Source: Oligella urethralis DSM 7531
GTDB taxonomy: Bacteria > Pseudomonadota > Gammaproteobacteria > Burkholderiales > Burkholderiaceae_B
Direction of reading: 5' to 3'
DNA: 64,000 nt
NCBI RefSeq assembly: GCF_000372065.1
Contig: NZ_AQVB01000003.1
Coordinates: 62,196 to 126,195 of the forward strand
Shown here: in pieces, positions 38,484 to 46,423 of the stretch
Position numbering within the stretch: position 1 is the first letter of the stretch
Layout: each line of letters opens with the position of its first letter
Program-made: the position numbers and the translations under genes
The notes under the pieces: model-generated
What the model was told of the DNA's origin: nothing
Seen by the model: only the letters and a program-made list of their open reading frames with translations
Database searches by the model: none

Positions 38484-38945
38484 ATGAAAGCTTTAGAACT
38501 CCTGCTACCACCACCCCTTATCGCCTTTTTAAGCGCACTACTTATGTACTTTGTGGCCAAACCGTTACCCATTATTCATATCACTTGGCAAGCAAAGTTA
38601 ATCATTAGCACTTTACTGATGCTGCTTGCTTTAACTATCGGTCTAAGTGCCATTATCGCTTTTGTTCGTCACAAAACCACAGCCAATCCAAAACGCCCGA
38701 GTGCGAGCACTAAATTGGTTATGACAGGTATTTATCGTTATAGTCGTAATCCCATGTATCTAGCCATATTATGTTTACTTTTAGCGTGGGCCGTGTATTT
38801 ACAAAGCCTATTTGCAAGCATCGGGATTATCTTCTACTTGCTCTATATAACGCGATTTCAGATTATGCCCGAAGAGCGTGTGTTAGGAAGCAAATTTAAG
38901 GCTGAGTTTAGCGCCTATAAACAGCAGGTACGGCGTTGGTTATAA
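38484..38945 (+). CDS. Isoprenylcysteine carboxyl methyltransferase-family membrane protein
   Basis: A 153-residue membrane protein of the ICMT / phospholipid methyltransferase-like family. Four hydrophobic helices lie near 8-26, 36-58, 84-102 and 104-122. The family block TGIYRYSRNPMYLAILC (about 80-96) is the AdoMet-binding RHPxY region, here RNPMY. EERVLGSKFKAEFSAYKQQV near the C-terminus holds the conserved glutamate pair. The methyl acceptor is unknown; bacterial members methylate lipids, amines or are uncharacterised. No Shine-Dalgarno is obvious. The 191 bases before it show no other gene. Confidence 0.82.
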   Translation: MKALELLLPPPLIAFLSALLMYFVAKPLPIIHITWQAKLIISTLLMLLALTIGLSAIIAFVRHKTTANPKRPSASTKLVMTGIYRYSRNPMYLAILCLLLAWAVYLQSLFASIGIIFYLLYITRFQIMPEERVLGSKFKAEFSAYKQQVRRWL

Positions 38946-39079
38946 CCCCTTGAATTAGTTCCAAACCACCCCATCTCTAAAAAAGGAGCCCCAACATCGC
39001 CTGCTTGATAGCAAGAAGCTGCCTAGTGCAGTATGATTGAGTATTCAAGCACTCTCAACACATTCCAAAGCGTATTTAT

Positions 39080-39661
39080 ATGTCCAAATTCACCAAGCTC
39101 GTCCAATCAACCGTAGCGCGAAGTCGTCAATCAACGCCGCTAGATAAAGAAAAGCTCTCCATTGAGGAATTACAGCTACTTAGAATCCGCGACGAATGCT
39201 ATGAAATGGTTAATACCAGCTCATTCTTTTCAGGTGCGGTGGCGGCGGTACCGATCCCCGGCATGGATATCGCCACAGACGTCAGTATTTTGATGAAGCT
39301 ACTGCCCAAAATTAATAAGAAATTCGGTTTATCCGCTGAGCAAGTAGAAGCCTTAGACCCGCAATTAAAGCAAATAACCTTAATTGCCATTACCAAAATC
39401 GGCACCAGCTTAATCGGCAAATACATTACGCGCGAAGCGGTGGTTAAATCCGTGACTACCGCTGGTGCTAAAATTGCCGCTACCAGCACAGCCAAAACCG
39501 GCTTTAAATTTGTGCCCTTTTTAGGCCCTGTCCTATCTGGTGGCATTAGTTATGCAGCGATGCGGATTGTTGGCCGAGCCCATGTCAATGATTGTTATCA
39601 AGTCGCCCTTGAAGTGCTGCAGCAAAAACAAAAGCTCGCTAACTTAGACACGACGAAGTAA
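39080..39661 (+). CDS. Unknown protein with IRG/DUF697-like hydrophobic hairpin
   Basis: A 193-residue protein I cannot assign to a characterised function. Residues about 45-70 read SGAVAAVPIPGMDIATDVSI, resembling the C-terminal membrane-associated region found in IRG-type GTPases and DUF697 proteins. A second hydrophobic segment (TGFKFVPFLGPVLSGGISYA) lies near 140-160. There is no GTPase domain, so it would be the membrane part alone. The N-terminus is basic (MSKFTKLVQSTVARSRQ). It stands alone between two genes and ends at a bidirectional hairpin. Confidence 0.7.
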   Translation: MSKFTKLVQSTVARSRQSTPLDKEKLSIEELQLLRIRDECYEMVNTSSFFSGAVAAVPIPGMDIATDVSILMKLLPKINKKFGLSAEQVEALDPQLKQITLIAITKIGTSLIGKYITREAVVKSVTTAGAKIAATSTAKTGFKFVPFLGPVLSGGISYAAMRIVGRAHVNDCYQVALEVLQQKQKLANLDTTK

Positions 39662-39676
39662 CTCATCAAACATAAG

Positions 39677-39714
39677 AAAAGCGCCGTTTCTCACATGAGA
39701 ATGGCGCTTTTTAA
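39677..39714. terminator. Bidirectional terminator
   Basis: AAAAGCGCC (39677-39685) pairs with GGCGCTTTT (from 39703), and the inner part TTCTCA/TGAGAA extends the stem with a small bulge. It separates the convergent unknown gene and the NlpE-like lipoprotein gene. Confidence 0.75.
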
Positions 39715-39735
39715 GTTGACTTAAGCTGCTATATG

Positions 39736-40527
39736 CTACATTGTCGGACAAAAGGTCTCGGCCACTTGCAAGAACACACTCTCCTCGCTGTTGTTGCCTA
39801 GCTTCCAACCACCCTTAACCATTTGGGGCACATCAACAATACGCTCACCCAGGGCATCGGCTTCTGGGTAATAGCCAGCATCCTTAAAGCTCACATGCTG
39901 CTTGGCACAATCAATCATCACTTCACCCTTGACCGACTTGAAACCACCGTTTTGCGGTTCTTTAAAGTTTAATAAACCACTAAAAAACACATGATTATCC
40001 TCAACCCGAATGCTTTGTAAAGGCAAAATCAATTGCTGTGAGCTGGCTCGATACTCAGCCTGTTTACTCAATTGATAATCGGGCATCAAATTACCCTGGG
40101 CATCTAGATAAACGGCCAGGCCCTCAGCAAACTGCATCCGCAACTTAGCGCCTTTTGCACCTTTATAACCATTAAAAGTTAGCACACGTGTCGTTTCATC
40201 CCAGCTTAAGGAACCTTTATTGACTGAGACCTTGTGAGGTGATTCCAGTTCAGCCTCACGCATTAAATAGGTACCATCAGTGTTAAAAATAAGATCCACC
40301 TCAATACCAGCGCAATGACCGCAGGGAATCACGCCATTCCATCGTCCATCCCAATCCACGACGTGTGGGGTAGGATCAGCATTTGCTTGAGCTTCAGTGC
40401 TTGCATCGGCAACCGCCTCTTTGACACTCATCTCTTCAGCTTGCGGCTGAGCTTCTTTGGTCGCTTGAGCGCAGGCTGAGGATAAGGCAGCCACCACACC
40501 CACTAAAGCAAATGCTAACTTTTTCAT
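39736..40527 (-). CDS. NlpE-like copper-resistance/envelope-stress protein (long form)
   Basis: A 263-residue exported protein with an NlpE N-terminal domain. The start MKKLAFALVGVVAALSSAC is a signal sequence with a cysteine at 19, so it may be a lipoprotein, although the lipobox (SSAC) lacks the usual leucine at -3. The NlpE motif with CxxC is VIPCGHCAGIEVDLIFN (about 68-84), then a beta-rich barrel. The C-terminal half (after about 170) may be a second beta domain and ends in a single cysteine (AETFCPTM). In E. coli NlpE signals surface and copper stress to CpxA. A shorter paralogue lies just upstream. Confidence 0.8.
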   Translation of the reverse strand: MKKLAFALVGVVAALSSACAQATKEAQPQAEEMSVKEAVADASTEAQANADPTPHVVDWDGRWNGVIPCGHCAGIEVDLIFNTDGTYLMREAELESPHKVSVNKGSLSWDETTRVLTFNGYKGAKGAKLRMQFAEGLAVYLDAQGNLMPDYQLSKQAEYRASSQQLILPLQSIRVEDNHVFFSGLLNFKEPQNGGFKSVKGEVMIDCAKQHVSFKDAGYYPEADALGERIVDVPQMVKGGWKLGNNSEESVFLQVAETFCPTM

Positions 40528-40568
40528 AAAGAACTTCCTAGGAAACGGATTAATATGTTAAGAACTAA

Positions 40569-41117
40569 TTACTGCGCTCTTTTTAACATATAATCAGCGC
40601 GTGCGTTACCTTCGGCGTCAATATATAGTAATTGACCATCTTTTAATAACAAGTGACGGCTTTCATTATCAGCAGTTGTTAAGGTAAGCACACCGTTAGT
40701 TGCGGTATAACTCGCCGTACCACTGGTACTAAATTCACCATCAGCCGACTCTCGATAGCTCTCGTTCATAGTAAAGGTACCGTCAGCATTAAGCGTTAGC
40801 TTAACATCAATGCCAGGGCAAGATGCACAAGGTACGGTACCAACCCATAGACCCTGAGCTTCTTGAGCCAAAGGTGCTGCCGCTTGGTTTGGTGCTTGAT
40901 TTGGCGTTTGGTTTGGCGCAACTTCAGTCACGGTCACTTTCTCATCAATACGCGCCTCACCCTCTGCAACTGGGGTCGCAGTCACCACACTCTCCGTGAT
41001 ACGGATTTCGGCATTACTGTTTAAACTATCGGTGGCCGCAACATCCGCAGCCGTTTGAGCATAAGCACTAGTCGCTAAGGCCACGGAAGTACCTAAAATA
41101 AATGCTAATTTCTTCAT
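40569..41117 (-). CDS. NlpE-like secreted protein (short form)
   Basis: A paralogue of the neighbouring gene, about 182 residues. The frame opens at 41189, but GGAG before the ATG at 41117 and the natural signal peptide MKKLAFILGTSVALATSAYA decide the start. It has no lipobox cysteine, so it should be released into the periplasm. A Thr/Val/Glu-rich region and a small APNQ repeat lead to the NlpE-type domain with VGTVPCASCPGIDVKLTLN (CxxC) and a YILKD-like C-terminus. The two genes are 41 bases apart and may be a duplication. Confidence 0.8.
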   Translation of the reverse strand: MKKLAFILGTSVALATSAYAQTAADVAATDSLNSNAEIRITESVVTATPVAEGEARIDEKVTVTEVAPNQTPNQAPNQAAAPLAQEAQGLWVGTVPCASCPGIDVKLTLNADGTFTMNESYRESADGEFSTSGTASYTATNGVLTLTTADNESRHLLLKDGQLLYIDAEGNARADYMLKRAQ

Positions 41118-41326
41118 CTTCTTACTCCTTAAATAAGTTGAAAATAAGCGAATAAAAAATCGTTTAATCTTTAACAAGATGCCTCTCATCTTAGCCTGTT
41201 ACAAAGTCAAAGATCATTAAATTTCGTTTTAAAAAGTAAGTAAATATCCTTTAAATCGATACAATTTCAGCCACATCATTGACTAAGCAATTGTTTTAAA
41301 AGGCTTAATTATGCAGCTTTCAGTAG

Positions 41327-41355
41327 CTTACAAAAATCTGAATGGATGGTAGAAT
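41327..41355 (+). promoter_or_regulatory. Possible nhaA promoter
   Basis: CTTACA (41327-41332), 17 bases, TAGAAT (41350-41355) is a moderate sigma-70 match, about 52 bases before the nhaA ATG. No NhaR-type site can be recognised. Confidence 0.3.
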
Positions 41356-41407
41356 AAAATCCTTTTAGCAAAAAAATCAAACCGCTTTTAAACGGTCTTA
41401 TCATCTT

Positions 41408-42574
41408 ATGACGCAACATACTCAACGCTTTATTGCAAAAATTCTTAATAGCCCACAAGCGGCCGGCGTAATTCTGATCCTGGCCTCAATTATCGGCGTC
41501 GTCTTTGCTAACTCCGCTCTGGCCAATGGCTATTTTGCTTTCTTAGAAGCCAAATTCCTCAATCTATCCATACTGCATTGGATTAATGATGCCTTGATGG
41601 CTATCTTCTTTTTACTGGTTGGGTTAGAGGTTAAACGAGAACTTTTAATAGGCGACTTAGGTACCCGTCAAAAGCGCATTCTTCCTTTTGCAGCCGCCTT
41701 TGCTGGGGTTACGCTACCGGCGCTGATTTATCTCTATTTTAATTGGAACGAACCGCTAACCGCCCCCGGTTGGGCTTCACCTGCCGCCACCGACATTGCC
41801 TTTGCACTCGGTATCTTGGCCTTGGTGGGTAGTCGCGTCCCCATCTCATTAAAAATCTTTTTAATGGCCTTGGCCGTGATTGATGATTTAATTGTGATCG
41901 TCATTATCGGCCTATTCTATACCCAACAATTACAAATCATTTATTTATTCATTGCGCTAGTGGTTATCGTAATGCTGGCGATCTTGAATCTTAAAAACCA
42001 CCAGCGTAGCCTACCCTATTTAGTATTAGGCTTATTACTCTGGTGGTTAATTCTTAATTCAGGTATTCACGCTACCCTAGCCGGAGTTATCTTGGCCTTT
42101 ACCATTCCCGTGACGGAGCCAGATAAGGCACACTCACAGCATGATGCCGAGCCCTTGTTATTACGCTGGGAACATGCCTTATCTAACTGGGTCTCCTTTT
42201 TAATTATTCCCATTTTCGGCTTTGCTAATGCCGGCGTCTCCTTCGGCGCCTTCTCTTATGAACAGCTATTTCATCCGGTGGTCTTAGGTATTACACTGGG
42301 ACTCTTTGTAGGTAAGCAACTCGGTATCTTTGCGACAGTTTTTTTGATGATCAAAAGCGGCTTTGCGCCTAAACCACATGGCGCTACTTGGTTACAGCTT
42401 TATGGTGTGTCAACGCTTTGCGGTATTGGCTTTACCATGAGTCTATTTATTGGCATGCTTGCCTTTGTTGAGGCTGAGCACCAAGACCTCGCCAAAATCG
42501 GCGTCTTTATCGGCTCAATTCTCTCGGCTGTGATAGGATTTTGTATTTTAAGATTCGCACCAACTAAGTCCTAA
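41408..42574 (+). CDS. nhaA: Na+/H+ antiporter NhaA
   Basis: A 388-residue inner-membrane antiporter that exports sodium in exchange for protons. Twelve hydrophobic helices are apparent. The ion-binding pair lies in FLMALAVIDDLIVIVI (two adjacent aspartates equivalent to D163/D164), preceded by ATDIAFALGILALVG (equivalent to D133). The NhaA start with SPQAAGVILILAS and HWINDALMAIFFLLVGLEVK is standard. It is likely monocistronic, with a terminator behind. The sodium-coupled TRAP transporter at 5-8 kb would depend on such a sodium gradient. Confidence 0.95.
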   Translation: MTQHTQRFIAKILNSPQAAGVILILASIIGVVFANSALANGYFAFLEAKFLNLSILHWINDALMAIFFLLVGLEVKRELLIGDLGTRQKRILPFAAAFAGVTLPALIYLYFNWNEPLTAPGWASPAATDIAFALGILALVGSRVPISLKIFLMALAVIDDLIVIVIIGLFYTQQLQIIYLFIALVVIVMLAILNLKNHQRSLPYLVLGLLLWWLILNSGIHATLAGVILAFTIPVTEPDKAHSQHDAEPLLLRWEHALSNWVSFLIIPIFGFANAGVSFGAFSYEQLFHPVVLGITLGLFVGKQLGIFATVFLMIKSGFAPKPHGATWLQLYGVSTLCGIGFTMSLFIGMLAFVEAEHQDLAKIGVFIGSILSAVIGFCILRFAPTKS

Positions 42575-42590
42575 GTGGAACGATAAACAT

Positions 42591-42614
42591 CAAAAGCCGC
42601 CATGGCGGCTTTTG
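42591..42614. terminator. Bidirectional terminator between nhaA and the YggS gene
   Basis: CAAAAGCCGCC (42591-42601) pairs perfectly with GGCGGCTTTTG (42604-42614) between convergent genes. The outer A/T pairs give T-runs on either strand. Confidence 0.8.
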
Positions 42615-42631
42615 ACTTAAGATTTAAGGGC

Positions 42632-43387
42632 TTAACGAGCTCGGTCTTCAGGCCAGAAATGTGCTAATTCATTCGGAATATCACGTGAGCCGAAAATCAT
42701 CTGCCCTACTCGGATATCGGTCGCCCCCTCCTCGATGGCAATTTCAAAGTCCCCCGACATACCCATCGACAAACGACGTACCGTGGGATGCTTTGACTGT
42801 GCCTGGTCACGCAACTGCCTTAGGGTACGGAAGCATTGGCGCACTTCCTCCTCATTTTTACTATTCATAGCCAAAGTCATTAAACCAACCACCCGCAAAT
42901 GGCTAAAGGCTGCGCACTCATCAATAAAATCCAAGGTCTCTGCCACCGGCAGACCATACTTACTCTGCTCCAAGCTTGTATTAACCTGCACATAAACTGG
43001 CAGCACCCGCCCTGCTTCTGCCATAAAGCGATTGACCCGTGCAGCGAGGCGTAAAGAATCCAAGGCATGAAACTCACTCACATAATCGGCTAGAAAACGT
43101 GCCTTATTACTTTGTAAATGACCGATTAAAATCAACTCCAAATCTGCATACGCACCATCCTGCTTAAGTGCCTCGTACTTATCAACCAACTCCTGCACCT
43201 TGTTTTCGCCTACTTGCTTATAACCATTCGCATAAGCCACCTCAATGGCTGTTGGCGCAAACTCCTTGGTCACAGGAATCACGCGCAGCTCGTCCGGGCT
43301 ACGACCAACGCGCTCGCAGGCTGCCGCAATACGCTGGGCTAATAATTCGAAATTTTCTTTGATTTTCTCAGGGGCAAACAGCGCCAT
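42632..43387 (-). CDS. YggS-family PLP homeostasis protein
   Basis: A PLP-binding alanine-racemase-fold protein that helps regulate vitamin B6 pools; no catalytic reaction is known for the family. The PLP lysine is in VIPVTKEF (near residue 40). GENKVQELVDKYEAL and LIGHLQSNKARFL are family blocks, and SMGMSGDFEIAIEEGATDIRVG carries the phosphate-binding loop. A TTG at 43396 is also in frame. The ATG at 43387 is chosen: AAGGAGG lies 12 bases ahead, versus only three from the TTG. It follows the gamma-carbonic-anhydrase gene by 17 bases. Confidence 0.93.
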   Translation of the reverse strand: MALFAPEKIKENFELLAQRIAAACERVGRSPDELRVIPVTKEFAPTAIEVAYANGYKQVGENKVQELVDKYEALKQDGAYADLELILIGHLQSNKARFLADYVSEFHALDSLRLAARVNRFMAEAGRVLPVYVQVNTSLEQSKYGLPVAETLDFIDECAAFSHLRVVGLMTLAMNSKNEEEVRQCFRTLRQLRDQAQSKHPTVRRLSMGMSGDFEIAIEEGATDIRVGQMIFGSRDIPNELAHFWPEDRAR

Positions 43388-43404
43388 ATCAGTCAATGAC
43401 CTCC

Positions 43405-44007
43405 TTATTTATTTAATAAATACTCCGGCAGAATCTGCTCCGGGGTCAAGCGTGGGCGATCGGCTGGGAGCTCACGCAAGGGTTGCACGCGCACCAAACT
43501 TGCTTTGCTGCGTCTGGCTAAGCGCTGATACTTGTGTGTACCTAAGATTTTGTGCCGCAAGTCCTCGTCACTTAATTGCTTAATGATTTTGGCAGGGGCA
43601 CCTGCCACTAGACTGTACTCAGGAATCATCATGCCCTTTTTCACAAAGGCCATGGCGCCAATGATGCTATTTGCGCCAACCGAGACCTCATCCATCACCA
43701 CCGCATTCATACCGACTAAGACATTACGTCCGATCACGCAACCATGCAGTACTGCACCGTGCCCAATATGACCATCCTCCTCAACAATGGTGTCTTGACG
43801 CCCGTCCCCATGAACTACGCAGGTGTCCTGGATATTTGAACCCTCTTTCATCACGATACGACCGAAATCACCACGTAAACTCGCCATCGGCCCCACATAC
43901 ACCCCAGGACCAATAATCACATCACCAATAATCACTGCCGTCGGGTGGACAAAGGCACTTTCATGAATGACCGGAACAATCCCATCAATCGCATAAATAT
44001 GATCCAT
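43405..44007 (-). CDS. Gamma-carbonic-anhydrase-family protein (PaaY/YrdA-like)
   Basis: A left-handed beta-helix, hexapeptide-repeat protein of about 200 residues. Repeats such as [20 protein letters not shown] and [18 protein letters not shown] are visible, with the histidine-bearing segments TCVVHGDG and [11 protein letters not shown] that bind zinc in this family. Members include real carbonic anhydrases, thioesterases (PaaY) and inactive forms, so catalysis is unproved. The frame opens at 44031. GAGGAGG placed before the ATG at 44007 decides the start. It precedes the YggS gene and may be cotranscribed with it. Confidence 0.88.
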   Translation of the reverse strand: MDHIYAIDGIVPVIHESAFVHPTAVIIGDVIIGPGVYVGPMASLRGDFGRIVMKEGSNIQDTCVVHGDGRQDTIVEEDGHIGHGAVLHGCVIGRNVLVGMNAVVMDEVSVGANSIIGAMAFVKKGMMIPEYSLVAGAPAKIIKQLSDEDLRHKILGTHKYQRLARRSKASLVRVQPLRELPADRPRLTPEQILPEYLLNK

Positions 44008-44159
44008 CACTTCCTCCTCTATATTTAACAAATATCATAGCTTAAAACGCCACCTAATCTTTCTAATTACTAAATCATCACTTGAGAAAAGCCATAGCTC
44101 CGGCGCCATGCTATCTGCTACACTTAGCGTTATTTAAAACAACTAGTGGGAGACTGTAG

Positions 44160-44762
44160 ATGAGTGATAGTAAGTATTTAACGGCCGCAGAGACGGCACT
44201 CAAAGAAGCCGCCATACAAACGCTCTTTGAGCAAACCGCAGCCTACCTGCGAGAAGGCGTCACTCGGCAAAGCCTCACTCAAGTGATGCACGCCTTGATT
44301 GAGCTGGCTTCACATCAACATTGGTGGAGTCTAGCTCAGTATGAAGTACCCGATGACGAAAGCCTGCAAAACCGCTACTTAATTCACCAAGCATCGGATG
44401 ATGGCTTTACCCTCTATCTTAATGTGATGAAACCGGGCAAAAAAATCGTTCCCCACGATCACACCACGTGGGCCTGTATTGCTGGCGTAGTTGGCACCGA
44501 GACGAATTTTGTCTATGAGCGTCTTGATGACGGCGCGGTCCCAGGTAAAGCCACCTTAGCGCTAAGTGAGACCGTGTTAGTTGGACCGGGTAGCGGAATT
44601 GCTTTATTAGCCGATGATATTCATGCCGTTAAGATTGAGGATACGGTGATTCGCCATCTGCACTTTTACGGTCGTCCCTTGGAGCAACTGAGCGCTCGCA
44701 AAGCCTTTAATCTCGACGATAATACTTACACTAGTAAAGACCTTGGTGTCACCTCACGTTAA
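44160..44762 (+). CDS. Cysteine dioxygenase-family thiol dioxygenase
   Basis: A small cupin iron enzyme, 200 residues, that oxidises a thiol to its sulfinate with O2. The cupin ligands are H99 and H101 in KIVPHDHTTWAC and H155 in ADDIHAV. R72, 27 residues before the first histidine, may be the arginine that grips the cysteine carboxylate in true cysteine dioxygenases. 3-mercaptopropionate dioxygenase is a close relative and cannot be excluded. A multi-rhodanese gene starts 10 bases after the stop and ChrA follows, so it opens a sulfur operon. Confidence 0.88.
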   Translation: MSDSKYLTAAETALKEAAIQTLFEQTAAYLREGVTRQSLTQVMHALIELASHQHWWSLAQYEVPDDESLQNRYLIHQASDDGFTLYLNVMKPGKKIVPHDHTTWACIAGVVGTETNFVYERLDDGAVPGKATLALSETVLVGPGSGIALLADDIHAVKIEDTVIRHLHFYGRPLEQLSARKAFNLDDNTYTSKDLGVTSR

Positions 44763-44771
44763 TCTAGCAAG

Positions 44772-46412
44772 ATGAAAAAAATAAGTGCTTCAAGTTTAAA
44801 AAAACTACTCCGCTCCGGTCAGGAAATAGCATTGCTGGATGTGCGTGAACATGGTCAATATGGGGCCTGTCATTTATTCTTTGCAGTTTCTATTCCCTAC
44901 AGTCTATTAGAATATCGGGTAAGGGAATTAGTCCCCAATCTACATACCCCGATTGTCTTCTATACCAATGCGCAACAACACCAACTCATGCAGCAAGTCA
45001 GTGAGCGCTTAAAGAGCCTAGCTTATGACAATGTGGCTGTCTTAGAGGGTGGCATTGAGGCTTGGCAAGAGGCTGGCTACAACACCTTTGCTGGGGTTAA
45101 TTTGCCCAGCAAAACCTTTGGTGAATTAGCAGAACTGAAGTACCGCACACCTCACCTAAGCGCTCAGCAACTGCATGCCCTGATGAATGATCCGAGTGCC
45201 AAGCTATTAATGCTCGATGGACGACCGCTGGCAGAGTACCAAAAAATGAATATTCCTGGTGCCATCTGTTGCCCTAACGGTGAATTGGCTTTGCGGGCGA
45301 CACAAATGGTGGCCGATGAAAGTACCACCATCGTGATTAATTGCGCCGGTAGAACACGCAGCATTATTGGCGCTCAAAGCCTGATTAACTTTGGCATTAA
45401 GAATCCCGTTTATGCCCTAGAAAATGGCACCCAAGGCTGGTATTTAGAAGATTTTAAGCTGGAACACGGCGCAACTCGGCAGTATCCTGAAGCCATTGAT
45501 AGCTCCCTCCAAAGCGCTTTGCAAGTCAAAGGGCAGGCACTACAACAGCGCTTCGAACTGCCAACCATCACGCTTGAAGATTTGATAAATTTACTGGCAT
45601 CAGAGCAAGGCACGACCTATGTATGCGATATTCGCACCCAAGAGGAGTTTAAGCGTGCTGCTTGGTCAAGCATCGTTCGTCACACACCTGGCGGTCAGTT
45701 AATCCAAGCCACGGATGAGTTTATCGGGGTCAGAAATGCCAACCTCGTCTTAATTGATACCGACGGTATTCGTGCCCCTGTCGTTGCTTCATGGTTAAAG
45801 CAACTCGGTTGGTCAGTCTATTTGCTGCCGCTCAGCGAGGGCACTAAGGACTTGAGCAAACGACTCCCCGAACGGCCTAGCGTTGAACTTGTTTTAAGAC
45901 ACAGCACTGAGATAGCAGCCGAGGCTCTAGAGGATTTTATCCAGCAACACGCCGATTTGCTAATTGCCGACACACGCAACAGCATGGATTTCAAAAAGCA
46001 GCATTTAAACAACGCCATCTGGCTCAATCGTAGCCATTTGCTGCATCAACATGAACTGCTACAACCCCTATTCAATGCGCCTAAATCCCAAGCCATTCTC
46101 TTAATGGGTGACAATCAGGCTAAAAATAGACTGTTAGCGGCCGATCTGGCGCATTTAGGCTTTAAGCATATCTATTTAGTCCAGATTGAGCCAAAGTTTT
46201 TTGCTAATACTAATCATGCACTGAGCCAAGACGACGCGCTACTGAGTGAAGCGGATTGCATCGACTATTTGTTTTTCTTGCATGATAGACATCAGTACAA
46301 TAAGGCCGCCGCAAGGCAATACCTTAAATGGGAAACCGACCTTATATCTAAAACTGATGAAGATGAAAAGGCCGTCTTTAACTTTAGCTACGCAAAACCT
46401 CATAGCAATTAA
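44772..46412 (+). CDS. Four-domain rhodanese-like protein, one active site
   Basis: A 546-residue protein with four rhodanese folds in tandem (about 5-105, 118-230, 262-355, 370-460). Only the second has a catalytic cysteine, C191 in VINCAGRTRSII. The corresponding loops of domains 1 (FYTNAQQHQ), 3 (LIDTDGIRAPV) and 4 (LMGDNQAKN) lack it. It should move sulfane sulfur, perhaps to or from thiosulfate. Its position between a thiol dioxygenase and ChrA suggests a role in thiol sulfur breakdown. A C-terminal helical tail after about 480 is unassigned. Confidence 0.88.
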   Translation: MKKISASSLKKLLRSGQEIALLDVREHGQYGACHLFFAVSIPYSLLEYRVRELVPNLHTPIVFYTNAQQHQLMQQVSERLKSLAYDNVAVLEGGIEAWQEAGYNTFAGVNLPSKTFGELAELKYRTPHLSAQQLHALMNDPSAKLLMLDGRPLAEYQKMNIPGAICCPNGELALRATQMVADESTTIVINCAGRTRSIIGAQSLINFGIKNPVYALENGTQGWYLEDFKLEHGATRQYPEAIDSSLQSALQVKGQALQQRFELPTITLEDLINLLASEQGTTYVCDIRTQEEFKRAAWSSIVRHTPGGQLIQATDEFIGVRNANLVLIDTDGIRAPVVASWLKQLGWSVYLLPLSEGTKDLSKRLPERPSVELVLRHSTEIAAEALEDFIQQHADLLIADTRNSMDFKKQHLNNAIWLNRSHLLHQHELLQPLFNAPKSQAILLMGDNQAKNRLLAADLAHLGFKHIYLVQIEPKFFANTNHALSQDDALLSEADCIDYLFFLHDRHQYNKAAARQYLKWETDLISKTDEDEKAVFNFSYAKPHSN

Positions 46413-46423
46413 AGGAGTCGACT

